From Pyrrhosoma nymphula (Eukaryota; Arthropoda; Insecta; Odonata; Coenagrionidae), in NCBI GenBank assembly GCA_963573305.1, contig OY754329.1, positions 61,501,084 to 61,565,083 of the forward strand: DNA of 64,000 nt, written 5' to 3'. This document shows, piece after piece, positions 13,616 through 25,336 of the stretch. The notes below the pieces were generated by a model, which searched no databases, was not told the origin of the DNA, and saw only the letters and a list, made by a program, of their open reading frames with translations. The translations under genes were made by a program, and so were the position numbers. The stretch's first letter is position 1. Every line of letters starts with the position of its first letter.

Positions 13616-14505
13616 TTAAAACGCCAAAAGTAATTACATAGTTGCAATGCTATTCGAACCTATCGAAATCTTATTTCACCACCAGCCTACGAGAGTTGTG
13701 GCTAAATCTTGTCAAAATTTCTTTCTCAAATTTATTTTTAGCTTCCAGAACCCTCTTTTTATGCGCACTCATAATACAAAGACCGATAAGCCGATTTTCG
13801 GACTTGTTGACTGTAAGCAATTTTCACCCTGCGTACGGTGTTGAAGGATCTTTCGATAGTGCACATTGTGTGAGGCTGTGCTAGTGAGATAAGTGGCACC
13901 CGTTTTATGAATGGGTAGAACAATTGGGTTTCTTTAACTATTGCAGCTAGTTCTATCTCCTTCAGTTTGGCATTTGGCACACATTTTTTTCCTTTCCATT
14001 GGTTTTACTGTAGTACAGCATCACCGGGGAAATCATTCAAATTGTAGTAACTCCAAAACGTTTTTTTAAATCCTCGTACATCATATCAAGGGTACATACA
14101 TTAGGGTGCAACGTAAGCAATGAAAATGCAGGCAAGTTCTCCTCAGAAAAACGCTGTTCCGGAGACATTATTATGGATCTATGTACGGAATAATTAGTCA
14201 TCTTCTCCGAAACTTGCTAGGAGTCTGGACTGGTGGATGCGTGCGATTTTTCTGCTGATTTATGACTCACAGCCTATTGAAATCTGTTCCAAGATGCTCT
14301 GCGATTGTTTCAGCCTCTGCTATAACACTTAAACTTTCAACAACCTTATTTCCATGGTGTTTTCTCATGAGGTCTGTGATTTTTTATGTGATTTGTACAT
14401 TGAAGAAAGTCCACACTTTTTGACTGAAGAGCATTTCCCACCGGTTGCAGGAGTGCCGAATATTTTGCTATGAGACAAACACTAACAATGAATTCTGATT
14501 TTGTA

Positions 14506-16560
14506 ATAATAATAATAGAAAGTTTTATTGGTCAAAAGTATTCCGAAAATACACAGACCTCGTCAGAAAAAAGTTAAAGTGTACATAAATATACAACAAA
14601 AAGTACACAATTACAGTTTATCAGCTGCATGTTAAAATACAATATCACTAGTATTATGCGTTAAGAACTTACAGAATACAAAGCATGTAAGGCTAGCCAT
14701 GAGTAAATCACACTCTTGAAGTTAGTCAAGCTAGTCATTCTGGCTGAAATTGGTTGATGATTAAAGAGCCTGATACCTAAATTAGGCAGAGAATACTGGG
14801 TTTTAGTTAATCTGCATTGGTTAAGGGATAAAAAATTATTATTTCTTGTGCTGTAGTGGTGAGTTGCACATCTTGTAGGGAAGAGGTCAAGATTTTCTTT
14901 CACATATATCAAAACTCTGTACACACACATACTATGAACAGTTAAAAATTTCAATTTTATAAACAATGGGCAACAGTGTTCCCGAAAGGGGATTTAATGA
15001 GTATTCTAATGGCCTTTTTTTGCAACAAAATTACAGATTTTATGTCAGGGCCATTCCCCCATCATTCCAAGCCATAGTCCAAGTGGCTGTTAAAAAAAGC
15101 AAAATATATACATCTCATGAAATCAGAAGGGACTCTCAAGCTTAGCTTTCTTAAAATAAAGAGAGCTTTGGAAAGCTTTTTCTTTACCTCGGTAATATGT
15201 TAGCTCCAGCTGAGTTTAGTATCTAGGTAAAACCCAAGTAACTTTGTTGGCTTCAGATTACCTGAGGCAGACTTCAGGCTACAGATAAACTTTTGAGTTT
15301 TTTCCCCTGTTAAGGACAAAGCCATTAGCTCTAAACCAATCATTAGCCAATGCTAAATGATTTTCTGCACTTTCAGCAGCAGTGGTAGTGCTTTACAAAC
15401 ATCCATTAAGGTTGTATCATCAGCATAGAGTGTGGAATTGGTTGGAATGCTGTATGGAAGATCATTAATCATTATTAAAAATAAGATGGGTCCCAGAACA
15501 GACTCCTGGGGAACACCGTATTGAATAGGGAGGGAAGAGGACTGCACTCCCTCCATTTCAACACATTGTTGACGCTGAGAAAGATATGATCGGAATAGAG
15601 ACAACTCAACTCCTGAGATCCCATAGTATTTCAATTTTTCCAGTAGTATTGAGTGAGAAACACAATTGAAAGCCTTGGTAAGATCACAAAGGGTTAAAGC
15701 AACAGATAGTCAGTCTTCGTAAGAGTTGTGGATGATATTGGTGATATATTGAAGAACTTGTGTGGTAGTTTTACCTTTATGGAAACCATATTGAAATGAA
15801 CTAAAAAAGCTATTTTCCAAATAGTAGTATAGCTGAGATTTAATAATTAACTCAAAGATTTTCCCAATGATTGGTATGACTGAAATAGGGCGATATGAGT
15901 TAGGGTCATCTTTAGGGCATTTCTTGTGTACTGGAGTCACCCTTGAATATTTAAGATGATGTGGAAAAACACCAGATTGAAGACAAGTATTGATTATAAT
16001 ACTGAGAGGCTCAATAGATTCATTTAGGCTCTTGAGGTTTTTTGAGAGGCCATAAATGTCTACTGTTTTGCGTTTTAAAGAGATTTTACTACCTTAAAGA
16101 TCTCATATGGTGTAGCCCATTTCCACTTAAAGTGGCTTTTGTTTGTTGATTATTTGTTTAACAGAAATGTAGCTTTTGCCTGGTCAGAAGAAGTAGTTGA
16201 AGCTATGTTCTCAACTGTCTCAATAAAAAAAAATTGTTGAGGTCACCTGGAAAGATTGAAAGATCAGGGGAAGTTTTTGTTATGCCTGCCTCTTTTTTTA
16301 AATGGCAGTCCATGCTGCCTTAGTTTATTGTCGGAGTTGGAGATGTATTCACCGTTAGCTACTCCTTTGGCTTGGATTACTTGCAGAAAGTATTCTTTCT
16401 GTACTTTGGTTAGAAGTTCTTTGTTTAATTTGTTATTGTTGGATCTGTATGACTTTTGGACAGAAACAAGTTTCTCCTTTACTTAGAGAATGTCAGCAGT
16501 GAAATAGGTCATCTTAGGAGTTCTTGCACCAGCACTTAAGAACTTATTTGGGAAACACAT
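14506..16560 (-). mobile_element. 5'-truncated non-LTR retrotransposon, reverse transcriptase (CR1/jockey-like)
   Basis: Reading the minus strand from about 16560 down, broken frames give the linker before the reverse transcriptase (KMTYFTADIL), then RT motifs in order: DPNSYRPISVIPIIGKIFE (near 15860-15920), FQYGFHKGKTTTQVLQYI (15750-15800), an ALTLCDLTKAFNCVSHSIL-like palm-A region (15640-15710), YGVPQESVLGPILFLIMIND (15460-15525) and LYADDTTLMD (15390-15425). A typical C-terminal tail (THHYSTRNNNF, LGIRLFNHQP) follows at 14720-14900. The 3' end lies at a short TAA-type microsatellite near 14506-14516. The palm A aspartate and YADD are present, but stops and frameshifts (for example at about 15715 and 15330) make it dead. 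The endonuclease half is missing, as expected of 5' truncation. Clade assignment is tentative. Confidence 0.85.
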
Positions 16561-18444
16561 CTCAAAGAGACCCATAAATTCTGAAAAAAAAGAGTGAAAT
16601 TTTCCTCCCCGTTATGTTTTAAAAGCGATAACCAGGTGATATTAGAAAGAAGACATTTACAATGCAATACACCATCAGGTGTGATGGGTCTGACTAATGC
16701 ACATCGAGTGCCTTTCTTTGAGTTGCTGTCAGGTGAAGCAGCGCAATGCATTAGAAAAGCAGCTTTTCTCGTCGCATTGTTACCCTGGTGATAGTTTTTC
16801 AAGCGCCATGACAATTTGGTCATATTGTTACTTGAATGTGGCGATACTTTCATATTTTTTTTGACCAACGGGCTTCGAAGAGCATTGGTATATTCGGTAT
16901 GCGTTTTCGACTAAGGGCCGATTCTTGGAAGAATCTTAAGGTATTTCTTTTAGTGTGGAGATCGTATTTCCTATCACTGCTATTTCGTTAAAGTATTTTA
17001 CAAATAAGTTCAGTTTGTGACTAGCTCAGTGAAAGTGTAACGTTCTCGTATACTTTTCTCGAAGAATTTTCTGGACGCCACCATCTTTTCCTGACACGGC
17101 ACATCCATCGTATCCTTGTCCCACGCACTTTTATGGATCAAGGCCTACCTTTGTACAAAGTTATTAATTGCATATGCTACAGATTTTGCATATATGTCAG
17201 TTAACTCTAGAAAACCTAGAAATTCCTCACAAACCACCATCTTTCTTCGTCAAAAAATATCGTACTTCCCGCCACGATTCAAACATGCTTTCTTGCCGCG
17301 CAATAATATTATAACCTATTGATATTATTGAGCAATCATTTTTCGTTTGACTAAATGAGCCGGGGAGCAATCACCCCACCGTGGCTACGTCTATGTTAGT
17401 TCCCCTGATTTATGGCCTTAAGTTAATTTTATTAATGAGTTGAACTGCTGTGGCTGAAATTCGATGTCTTCTGAAGCTGGAAATAATTACTTATAGATGC
17501 AGAGGAGTTAAATACTGAAGATGATCGGTCAACAGATGGTTCTCTAGAAGAGGATGAAGGCAATAATGAACAGACGGGTTTCTGTAATTGTGTTGCGAGC
17601 AAAACGCTTAAATTTAGTATTTATTGTTCCACAACGACGGTGCAGAGTAAAATTATATTAACTATTCACAAATTGTGCCTAGTCATTCATAGTTACCTCA
17701 TTTAACCCAAACTTCGACTTATTGAAATTCATTTGGCTGCGATATTTACATTGAATGAGAATCTTAAAAGCAACTGCAAGGAGGAGATGCCAATTCGAAG
17801 CCTATGTCAATAATCCCATGATTTTTGCTACATTTGGACATATATTTCGTAATTGAGTCAGGAATACCATAACTCGTTGTTAAGGTAATCTTCCGGTTAA
17901 TGTAGGTCAAAATGGAAAGGAAAAATCTAGATTTTTAAGTGTGCGGGTACATACCAGTCATATTCCTTATTCATCTCAGCATACGCCCTACCAGTCTTCA
18001 TAGCGCCCTTAAAACCTTTTATTCCCATTTCCCGCTTACACAACATCCTCCCATCTATCACGGGCTTAAACGACCCTTTGGTTTGTCTTCCTTTTCATTT
18101 ATCACACCATCTGCATCATCATGTACACCCACCTCTCGAAAGACTGCAGCCTATTATCGTCTTATTTTCGTATAATCCAGTTTATGCCTAACACAATACT
18201 ACACTCTACATTTAACTCTTCGCCAGCCTTTTATTTACATCATAACCATAGTCCCCGTCATCTCTATTGCTGTACGCCAACGCCAAATAATAAAAACTGC
18301 GAGATACTGACATAAGGCACATCGTTAACGTACAAGTCACCTGTTCTATTCCCCCTCCTTTTCCCTTTTCCTTCCATTTTCATCGCTGGTGTCTTCAAGC
18401 ATGAATACATTCAGCGAGGAAAGTTGTCTTCAGAGAAACCCTGA
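16561..18444. other. Non-coding stretch
   Basis: No supported gene. The open frames on both strands at 16536-16868 overlap each other and have no domain I recognise. Near 17375-17397 CCGTGGCTACGTCTATG resembles an inverted hAT-like terminus, without a partner or target duplication. Confidence 0.4.
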
Positions 18445-19942
18445 CCCAGACAGCACAGCCGCTGGTATACAAATGGTAAATCTCTTGTACAGTTACGAAT
18501 TGTATAATTTTTGGAAAAAAATTTGTAATACAAATGTATTCCAGCATCTTTCGAACAAATCATTGGTAGTACTATTGTAATACGGCATCAAAATACCAGG
18601 AATATACAATTTGTAAACCCTTTGTATTACAATTGTAAGGCCGAAAATAATACAAGGCTTCGTGCGCATTAGGTGTTTATGTACTTCTTTTGTCCAGCAT
18701 AATGCGTATGATACGTATGTATTACCTTTGTTATGTGTAATCCAAGAATACTAGGTATAATCTTTGCTGTGGACGCTTTATCACGAGCTACTATCGCCAA
18801 ATCATGGTAAAATCAAGATATTTTGCCATTAATTGCCATTCAACTTCTAAACATTCATCGCATGCTAGCCTGTGGATCATCCTTCGACCGAAAATTTGGC
18901 ATAAATGGGAAGCTTGCAAACAATTCGGGGATCGAGTAAACACTACATTGATAGCTTAGATATATCACGCAGGTAATACGAAAGAGATTCTGTTTTGTAA
19001 AACTATTGTAATTTGGCTCTGTATTACCACCATATTTCAGTTTGTAAAACGATTGTAATTAGGCTCTGTAATACAAAGTTATTACCGGAAATTTTACGAT
19101 TGTAATACAATTGTATAACTTTCGTCTTCATTCAAATGTAAACAAACGTAGGTTTTATGGAAATAATCTAGTTTGTTCTCATTAATATTGACTTTGTAGT
19201 CATCCTATGTGGCAACATAGGTTTCAAGTAATTAAAGCCTTGTAACGGTTATCGTATAATTGGATGGTATTTCCTCGAAATATAACGGCATTGACATTTA
19301 AAAATTAGTTCTCGAAGTCACTTTGACGCACGGAAATGGCCACATATATAAGACTTTCTGGGACTGCAACTTTCAATTGCGAGTAAACATCGATAGGAGT
19401 TATATATGTCGAGACATGCGAAGTTAGTTAGGTAGGCACTAGGTAGAAGTAATGCACATCGCATATTGTCAGTGAAATTCTGATAGTGCGGAAATATTAA
19501 TTTAACTATATGATATTTTTATTTTGGTATCCAGGAAAGAAAATTATTTCGATGGTTACAATTTTGCCTCCATAAATAAAAATTTCATTGCCAAAGACAG
19601 GAATTTTCTAGATTGATGATCAACGTTTTGAAGTAGGGCCAAATTTTAACATAGACCAGTTCCATTCCAGTTACAGAGCAAGAAATTTTCACGTGGGTAG
19701 TTACGAAAGAAATTCGTCATTTTGTAAAACTATTGTAATTTGGCTTTGTAATACCATCGTTATACAATTTGTAAAACAATTGTAATTTAGCTCTGTAATA
19801 CTCCTAGTAATACAATTGTATTAGCGGACATTTGACACAGTATTACGATTGTAATACAATTGAAATACGAATACCCCATTTTTGTAATACGATTGTAAAA
19901 TGACTGTAATACAGTAATATTTCCAAGTTTGTGCTGTCTGGG
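18445..19942. mobile_element. Unclassified 1.5-kb non-autonomous element with 13-bp terminal inverted repeats
   Basis: CCCAGACAGCACA at 18445-18457 is exactly complementary to TGTGCTGTCTGGG at 19930-19942. The interior is rich in TTGTAATAC / GTATTACAA words. A TTTGTAAAAC...ATTGTAATT...GGCTCTGTAATAC module occurs as a pair with 47-bp spacing at 18994 and 19041, and again as a pair with the same 47-bp spacing at 19721 and 19768, so the pair itself is duplicated 727 bp apart. No coding sequence is evident and no clear target-site duplication can be read. I do not recognise the superfamily. Confidence 0.65.
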
Positions 19943-21360
19943 GAGGCTAGTGACGTCAAACAAGGTAAGGCTGCCGATACCATGTCTGACGTCACACGTG
20001 CCGGCTAGTTCTGGCCCGACTAACAAGTTTGTAAGATGGTATTGAAGGGATAGCTCACGCGCCCTCATGTTTACTCTCGAAGGCTCGTGTCCTAACACCC
20101 CATGCCACACGCCTCTGTGGCGACTTGTAGGGTAGTACGTATATGAACGCTTCTTTCGCTAGCGCAATTCTCCTCCAAATGCCTTTGCTACTATTCCCAT
20201 TATTTAAGTAATTAAATTTCTCTACTTGCTCCAGTTTGTTCCCTCATACTTTCATGGTCAGCCTCGCTTTTTTGTGCTAGAAAATCTCATTACTTTTGTT
20301 TTTTCACGGAGACTTCTTGAAGCTCAGTGATCTCCAATATTTCAAAGCACGTAATTTATGGGCTGCTGTAGTTGAACTTTGTCTCCGCCTTGAACCTAAA
20401 GCCTTGTTGACATTACGGAGTACTGCGAAAATAGTAAAATATATCGTCCAATCTTTGAATTTTATTTAACTGCTTAAGCGTTAACTCCAACTGATAGAAA
20501 CATTCGGAAGACATTCCCGAAGACGCATTGAGGAGCTCTCTAAGGCATGCTCGAGAAGAAAGGAACCATTGAAAACATCGACGTGTGACGCTGCTTTGTG
20601 AAGAAAAGGGTTGTCATCGGGTACGCGGCGAGTGAAGAATATAACCAAGAATTTGAAATAAAAGCCTCGGTGAACCATGATCTTCCGCTCTGGATGATAC
20701 CATTCCCCTTTAAAATTAAACGACTCATTTGCAGGGGGGCCTAATTAACCGATAATTCCCAGGTGATGATTCGGTCGCCCCACTTGATTCGACCACTCGT
20801 GTAAAATGGGGAAACTTACCAATAGCTTAGAAGGTATACGCGCAGATGTAAAATTTTTCTCCTGTTACTCGAGACCGCACCAAAACCATTGTACTAGTAG
20901 TACCATGACCAAAACAATTGTTGAGTACTGAAACAGTTTAATCAGGCAGCAACAGGCATCCACTATCACGCTAGGTTTTTTCCAAATGTTCTTTCGCGAT
21001 TCAGCAAATGACAGCTGGCGACCCGTCAATCCCCGACACGTACCCTAGTAGCGGTCCGCACAGCACAGCATGGATGGCAACTGTCATTTCTTACGAACAT
21101 ATGTCTCCCACTATTCTCAATCACAATGCGATTCACCATGACTACGTTTTCCCTGGGGAAGGGGAGTGAAGCTTCAAAAATGTTGACGCACAATGGAGGC
21201 TAATTGTGCCAAATAATCTCGTGAAACCTAGCGGCGACGAATTAAACTTTGAACATCTCTAGTAAAGTTTATTCTCCACGTGAAAAATATCGTTTGGCGA
21301 ATATTCAGTTGAAAGATAAAATTGAGCTCACAATGCCTGTACCATATAATATAGATACTG
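19943..21360. other. Non-coding stretch upstream of THAP exon
   Basis: No supported gene or repeat boundary. The minus-strand frames at 19787-20110, 20481-20678 and 21228-21440 show no recognisable domain. Confidence 0.4.
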
Positions 21361-21368
21361 GATGGGAA

Positions 21369-21382
21369 TCCGCCATCTTGTC
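21369..21382 (+). promoter_or_regulatory. YY1/pleiohomeotic-like motif, possible core-promoter element
   Basis: CCGCCATCTTGTC matches the YY1/Pho consensus (GCCATNTTG), which often lies at or just after transcription starts. It lies about 230 bp upstream of the THAP exon start codon in the same orientation. The match is seen directly; the promoter role is inferred. Confidence 0.35.
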
Positions 21383-21602
21383 CCGTGTAAATTCCCCGTA
21401 AGCTGTGTTGGCGGGTTATTCCACACCCTTGAGGTTCCATTTTCTAACTAAATGTAGTGTTAGTGTAGTTAAAGTGAGGGTAATCGAATGTAAATAAGCG
21501 GGTGGAGATAGGCGAAAACGTGTCCACGAGGCACAATTTAGCATTTTGTGAAGGAAATTGCGGTCCTCACGACGAAAGTTTTACGTGTGTGAGACAGGAA
21601 AC

Positions 21603-21716
21603 ATGGCCAACCTAAGTAGGCATTGTTTTGTGCCTGGATGCAAGTCGGAGTATACAGGTACACAGAAAGATAATGCCACACGGGGCGTGAAGAACAAGTA
21701 TTTGTTCAAGGCTGCT
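21603..21716 (+). CDS. First coding exon of a THAP-domain zinc-finger protein (partial)
   Basis: ATG at 21603 opens a 38-codon exon that ends exactly at a consensus donor (GCTGCT then GTAAGT at 21717). The peptide reads MANLSRHCFVPGCKSEYT, continues for 14 residues, and ends KYLFKAA. CFVPGCKSEY fits the N-terminal C-x4-C half of a THAP (C2CH) zinc finger, and the later YLFKA fits the aromatic-F motif before the domain's second half. THAP domains bind DNA and occur both in host regulators and in P-element transposases. The second Cys-His pair should be on the next exon, which I could not find in the following 10 kb, so the gene may have a long intron or be a remnant. A YY1-like motif lies upstream. 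No P-element terminal repeats were seen. Confidence 0.5.
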
Positions 21717-23821
21717 GTAAGTACTTGTTTATTAGTATACATGCGTATTGTATTATAATCTAATGTATGCAATACCAATTCTGGCTTATTTCCGTGATAG
21801 AGTGGGTCAATATGATATTATGTGGTTTGTGAAATTTACGTGTACTGATGTGTCCCGCTCGTAAGTGAAAGGAGGTGGTATGGCCCTGCGATGCTCGAGT
21901 TGAGTGAGAATATTAAGGGTACTGCGTATTAAAACTTTAATATCATGTATTTTGCTTATTGTCTCTTGGTTAAATTAAGTAATGTATGGTGGCTATCGCT
22001 GCTTATGCTTAGGCTCGTGTAGCGGGAACAGCATGGTTCGACAAGGCCATGTTGCGAAAGGTGATAGAGGATATTGTGAGTGTCATTAATTCTGCGTATA
22101 TTTACCTCTACAATGACTTTGTATTTATTCGGGAACAAACTTAAAGATCACTCATTTAAAGGTATCGTCGAAGTGTAAGTTTATTTCATGAAACGAACGC
22201 GTAACACTAATGAGCTCAATACGGAAGGCTGAATAAAAGATATTTCGTAAATAGGTGTACTCTGTCATGAAAAGTGCTATGTTTCTATATGAAAGAGTAG
22301 GTATACAACTCATTTTCGCAGACACCTGTTGACGTTTTCGTCTGTATTACCCTTTGTGACCTTTTGACGTGAATGGTTTCACAATCGTGACCATATATCT
22401 TTTAATTTGTTAATCGCGTGAACGTATGTTCATATCGTAATTCTTCCGTGTGGAACGTGTAAGTAGCGCATTTTGGTAAACACGGGCATACTCCTTGGAC
22501 ACAAGTTACAATAGTTTCACCAATTCCCGTTTGTTTACAGCGCTGCCATCGCCCCAGTCGCAGTAGCCTAGCCTGCGGAATTTTCGACTACAGATCCGGG
22601 CCATTGATTCCCATCCAGTATCTATATTCATGGCCTGTACAACTAAGAAAGGCGCTTCCTACGACGTTTCAGCAGTTAGAGAATTCTGGATCGATAGTTG
22701 CGGGGGAGATCGATTCGCTTTATGCTTACGTGAGAGAAAATGTCACGTGCACGTGTTTACATTTGGTTGCGACTTTGATTGGTGCGCTCCCTGCTGCATT
22801 AGAAAGTAAACATTGGAAAAGAAAGGCAGGGGGAAGTTGGTGGATAAATTAAGTAGTAACACGAAATGAATTATTATTAAGTTTGATCAGCGGTAGAAAT
22901 GCTGAAGTTGATAATAGACATATCTTTCGTACAACTGACACATCTTAGGCAATTGGCGTCGATAGCTCACGGTCCTAAACTGGCGTGTGTGCGCCTCATT
23001 TGACCAGTGGATATATGCATGTTTTTGTTTATCTTATCAAATAAATATTCTCGTGACATCACGAGCGTATTCTATAGATCCATGAAAATAATGGGTGCTC
23101 AAATTGTGTTTCAAAGCCACCGAAGTTTCAATTGAAAAGGCTATGCTTAGAGTGAATATGCACAATGTAATGGGTAATGCTGTTTTTGTTTTAATATGTA
23201 TTCTGGTAGAATTTTAATCGTTATATTATTTGCCGATGTCTAAAATATCATTTAGGAAGTAAAAGTTGATAATGCGCGGAATGGCCATTTGAAGGTATAA
23301 TGGTACGAAGGTTGACAATTTCAAGTTTATTGTCGACTGATCAGTATGTTTAAAGTTATGTCGCAGGTAACTACTTCCCTACTGGGACAAAAAGCGATTT
23401 TATGGAATGCTATTTGCATAATTTTTTAATGGAGCTAAAGTGGCTGTTGATCCAAACGGTATTTGGGGTCAAATAAGGGAAGGCAAGTGGCTTATAACAT
23501 TCGCGAGTTCAAGAGCCGTCGCCGTTCGCGAGTCCAAGAGCCGTCGCCAAGGATGGGAAAAATAATAAACAAGACTACAGAGGAAAAGGTATAAGAGAAA
23601 TCAGCGGTTGAGAAATAATGAGACTGAAAAGTATCAAGATTGAAGATACCTAGTTAAAAAGTGTAAAATAATAAGTTACAGAGAAAAATCGAGTGTTATA
23701 GGCTGGGTCAATGTGCTTTATGCTCATATTAATTTTTTTTGTTGTAAGATGTCCTTAGGTACTTTGGCTGTGACAAATTGGTCGTTTGAATTTTTTATGT
23801 AGGTCAAGTTGGATAATTAGC
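21717..23821. other. Probable intron or intergenic DNA
   Basis: The stretch follows the THAP exon donor. The 82-codon frame at 22604-22852 has no recognisable domain and no ATG at its recorded start. A short duplication (GTTCGCGAGTCCAAGAGCCG) occurs near 23500-23550. Nothing else is supported. Confidence 0.4.
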
Positions 23822-23990
23822 CATTGGCGGGCCCAAGGGGGGCAATTGAACCACCCCCACCCAAAACCATTTTGCACATATCTTTGTTATGAATTTCTGG
23901 GATGAGACCCACGAACACCCCTTTTCCTGGGGGGTATTCCATACCCCAAGAGCCCCCCCCCCCCCCCCCCCGAACCTCCAATGCACAGTA
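23822..23990 (+). mobile_element. hAT-like MITE, copy A (partial)
   Basis: It starts CATTGGCGGGCCCAAGG and shares long words with the copy at 25137-25336: AACCATTTTG then CACATA/TACATA; TTTGTTATGAATTTC; GGGATGAGACCCAC; CCTGGGGGGTATTCCATAC. A run of about 21 C residues lies at 23947-23970, whereas copy B has its C-run near its left end. The right terminus is diverged or missing, so no target duplication can be read. Confidence 0.6.
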
Positions 23991-24121
23991 AGTCCCTCAT
24001 GAAAACCTGGTGTACTCATTAATTTGAGCAAATAAAAATCCAGTCGCAACCCTGTCAATGTGTACAATTATTCATGTCGTAAATCTTCATAGTAAAATGC
24101 CAGCATCACACACGTGATAAT

Positions 24122-25085
24122 TTAGATGAACTTTGCCACAAGTAGGGCAGAATAAAACATAGACACAAGAAAGGAACACTCACAATACGTTCTGATATTT
24201 CGGTTACCATAGTAACCTTTCTCGCAGATAGAAGGATACATACTGATGGAAAGGCAGGGGACAAGATGTAGTGTGAGGTGGGAGGAGGAGAGAGGGGTAG
24301 GAAAGGGGAGAAGAGGGGAGGGGCAGGAGGGGGTCAGAGGAAGAGAGAGGGGTGAGGAGGGGGAGAAGAGGCGGGAGGGGGTCAGAGGAGGAGAAAGGGA
24401 TGTGGAAGGGAGAAAAGGGGAGGGGCGGGAGGGGATTGAAAGAGAAGGGGCGGGAGGGGTCAGTGAGCCCGATTTAATCCGGGGGGATTGTAAGCTGAAT
24501 AAAGCCAGATGCAAGCCATTTCTAGGCTCCTCAATTGAAGGGGAGAGGTAGAGGGAGGGAGGGAAGCCAATACGCCTGCTCGGAAGCATTTGTCAAAACT
24601 GAGGTTGTGGGAGGAAGCATGGATCGGGACGGGGAAGGAGGCATTGGGCGAGGACGGTTTGCAACTAGCACGGTGGCCGGGCGTTAGTAGTGAGTCCAAT
24701 GTAATAGGAATTGCAAAGGTTGCACAGCAGGATGTAAACAATGTTGTGGGAAGTGCACGACAGAGAGGGGACGGAAGGAAGTGGGTGGGAGTGGGTTCCA
24801 CATCCCTTTCTCCTCGTCTGACCCCCTCCCGCCTCTTCCCCTCTTCTCCTCCTCCTCACCCCTCTCTCTTCTTCTGACCCCCTCCCGCCCCTCCCCTCTT
24901 CTCCACCTCTCTCCTCCTTCTCCTCCCACCTCACCCTACCTCTTGTCTCCTGCCTTTCCATCAGTATGTATCCTTCTATCTGTGAGTAAGGTTACTATGG
25001 TAACCAAAATATCAGAACGCATTGTGTGTGTTCCTTTTGTGTGTCTATGTTTTATTCTGCCCTACTTCTAGCAAAGTTTATTTAT
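24122..25085. mobile_element. Foldback structure: inverted purine/pyrimidine-rich arms around a Penelope-like core
   Basis: The left arm (about 24122-24470) and right arm (about 24785-25085) are inverted copies: AGTAGGGCAGAATAAAACAT pairs with ATGTTTTATTCTGCCCTACT, and GGTTACCATAGTAACC, GATAGAAGGATACATACTGATGG and GGAAAGGCAGG also occur in both. The inner arm parts are irregular GGGAGGAG/GGGGCGGGAGGGGGTCAG repeats on the left and their complements on the right. Between them lies a Penelope GIY-YIG remnant on the minus strand. Penelope-like elements are known to insert with terminal repeats (pLTRs) that may be direct or inverted; I infer the arms are such pLTRs. Confidence 0.65.
24460..24790 (-). 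pseudogene. Penelope-like element GIY-YIG endonuclease domain (frameshifted)
   Basis: On the minus strand one frame gives HNIVYILLCNLCNSYYIGLT (about 24682-24741), the YIL...YIG signature of the GIY-YIG nuclease fold including its Cys-x2-Cys insertion. A second frame then continues with GHRASCK, PVPIHASSHNLSFDKCF and LRSLEMACIWL...NPPGLN (down to about 24470), matching the C-terminal half of Penelope endonucleases, where the late acidic residue and the NPPGLN tail are conserved. A deletion near 24680 causes the frame change. The reverse transcriptase that should precede the endonuclease is absent, replaced by the right inverted arm. The domain would nick DNA for target-primed insertion; this copy is dead. 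Confidence 0.7.
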
Positions 25086-25136
25086 ATATATATTATTTTT
25101 TTTCACTTGGAAACTGCCGTCATTCCCTCTTCACAC

Positions 25137-25336
25137 CATTGGCTGCCCCAAGGGGGGCAGTAGGAGCAATTACCCCCCCCCCCCTCCCCCCCCCCCCCCC
25201 TCCCCCCCCCCCCCCCGAAAAACCATTTTGTACATAGTTTGTTATGAATTTCCGGGATGAGACCCACAAACCCTCTTTTTCCTGGGGGGTATTCCATACT
25301 CCAAAAACCCGAACCTCTGCTCTGGAGGCACCCCTG
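25137..25336 (+). mobile_element. hAT-like MITE, copy B, complete with 8-bp target duplication
   Basis: The element runs from CATTGGCTGCCCC to GAGGCACCCCTG and is flanked by CTTCACAC on both sides (25129-25136 and 25337-25344). An 8-bp duplication and CA...TG termini with a TGCC core (CATTGGCTGCC against CAGGGGTGCC on the other strand) fit the hAT superfamily. It contains a C/T homopolymer run at about 25172-25216 and no coding capacity. Confidence 0.7.

Noticed and set aside
12841..17397. One 4.5-kb hAT element from CAGTGGCGTAGCC to GGCTACGTCTATG
   Set aside because: The flanking 8-mers do not match, and the interval contains an independent retroelement. The ends are separate remnants.
24122..24961. 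Several 80-155 codon frames rich in Pro/Ser or Arg/Glu/Gly
   Set aside because: They arise from the GGGAGG/CCTCCC arms, which rarely contain stops. Only the GIY-YIG portion between the arms has a recognisable domain.
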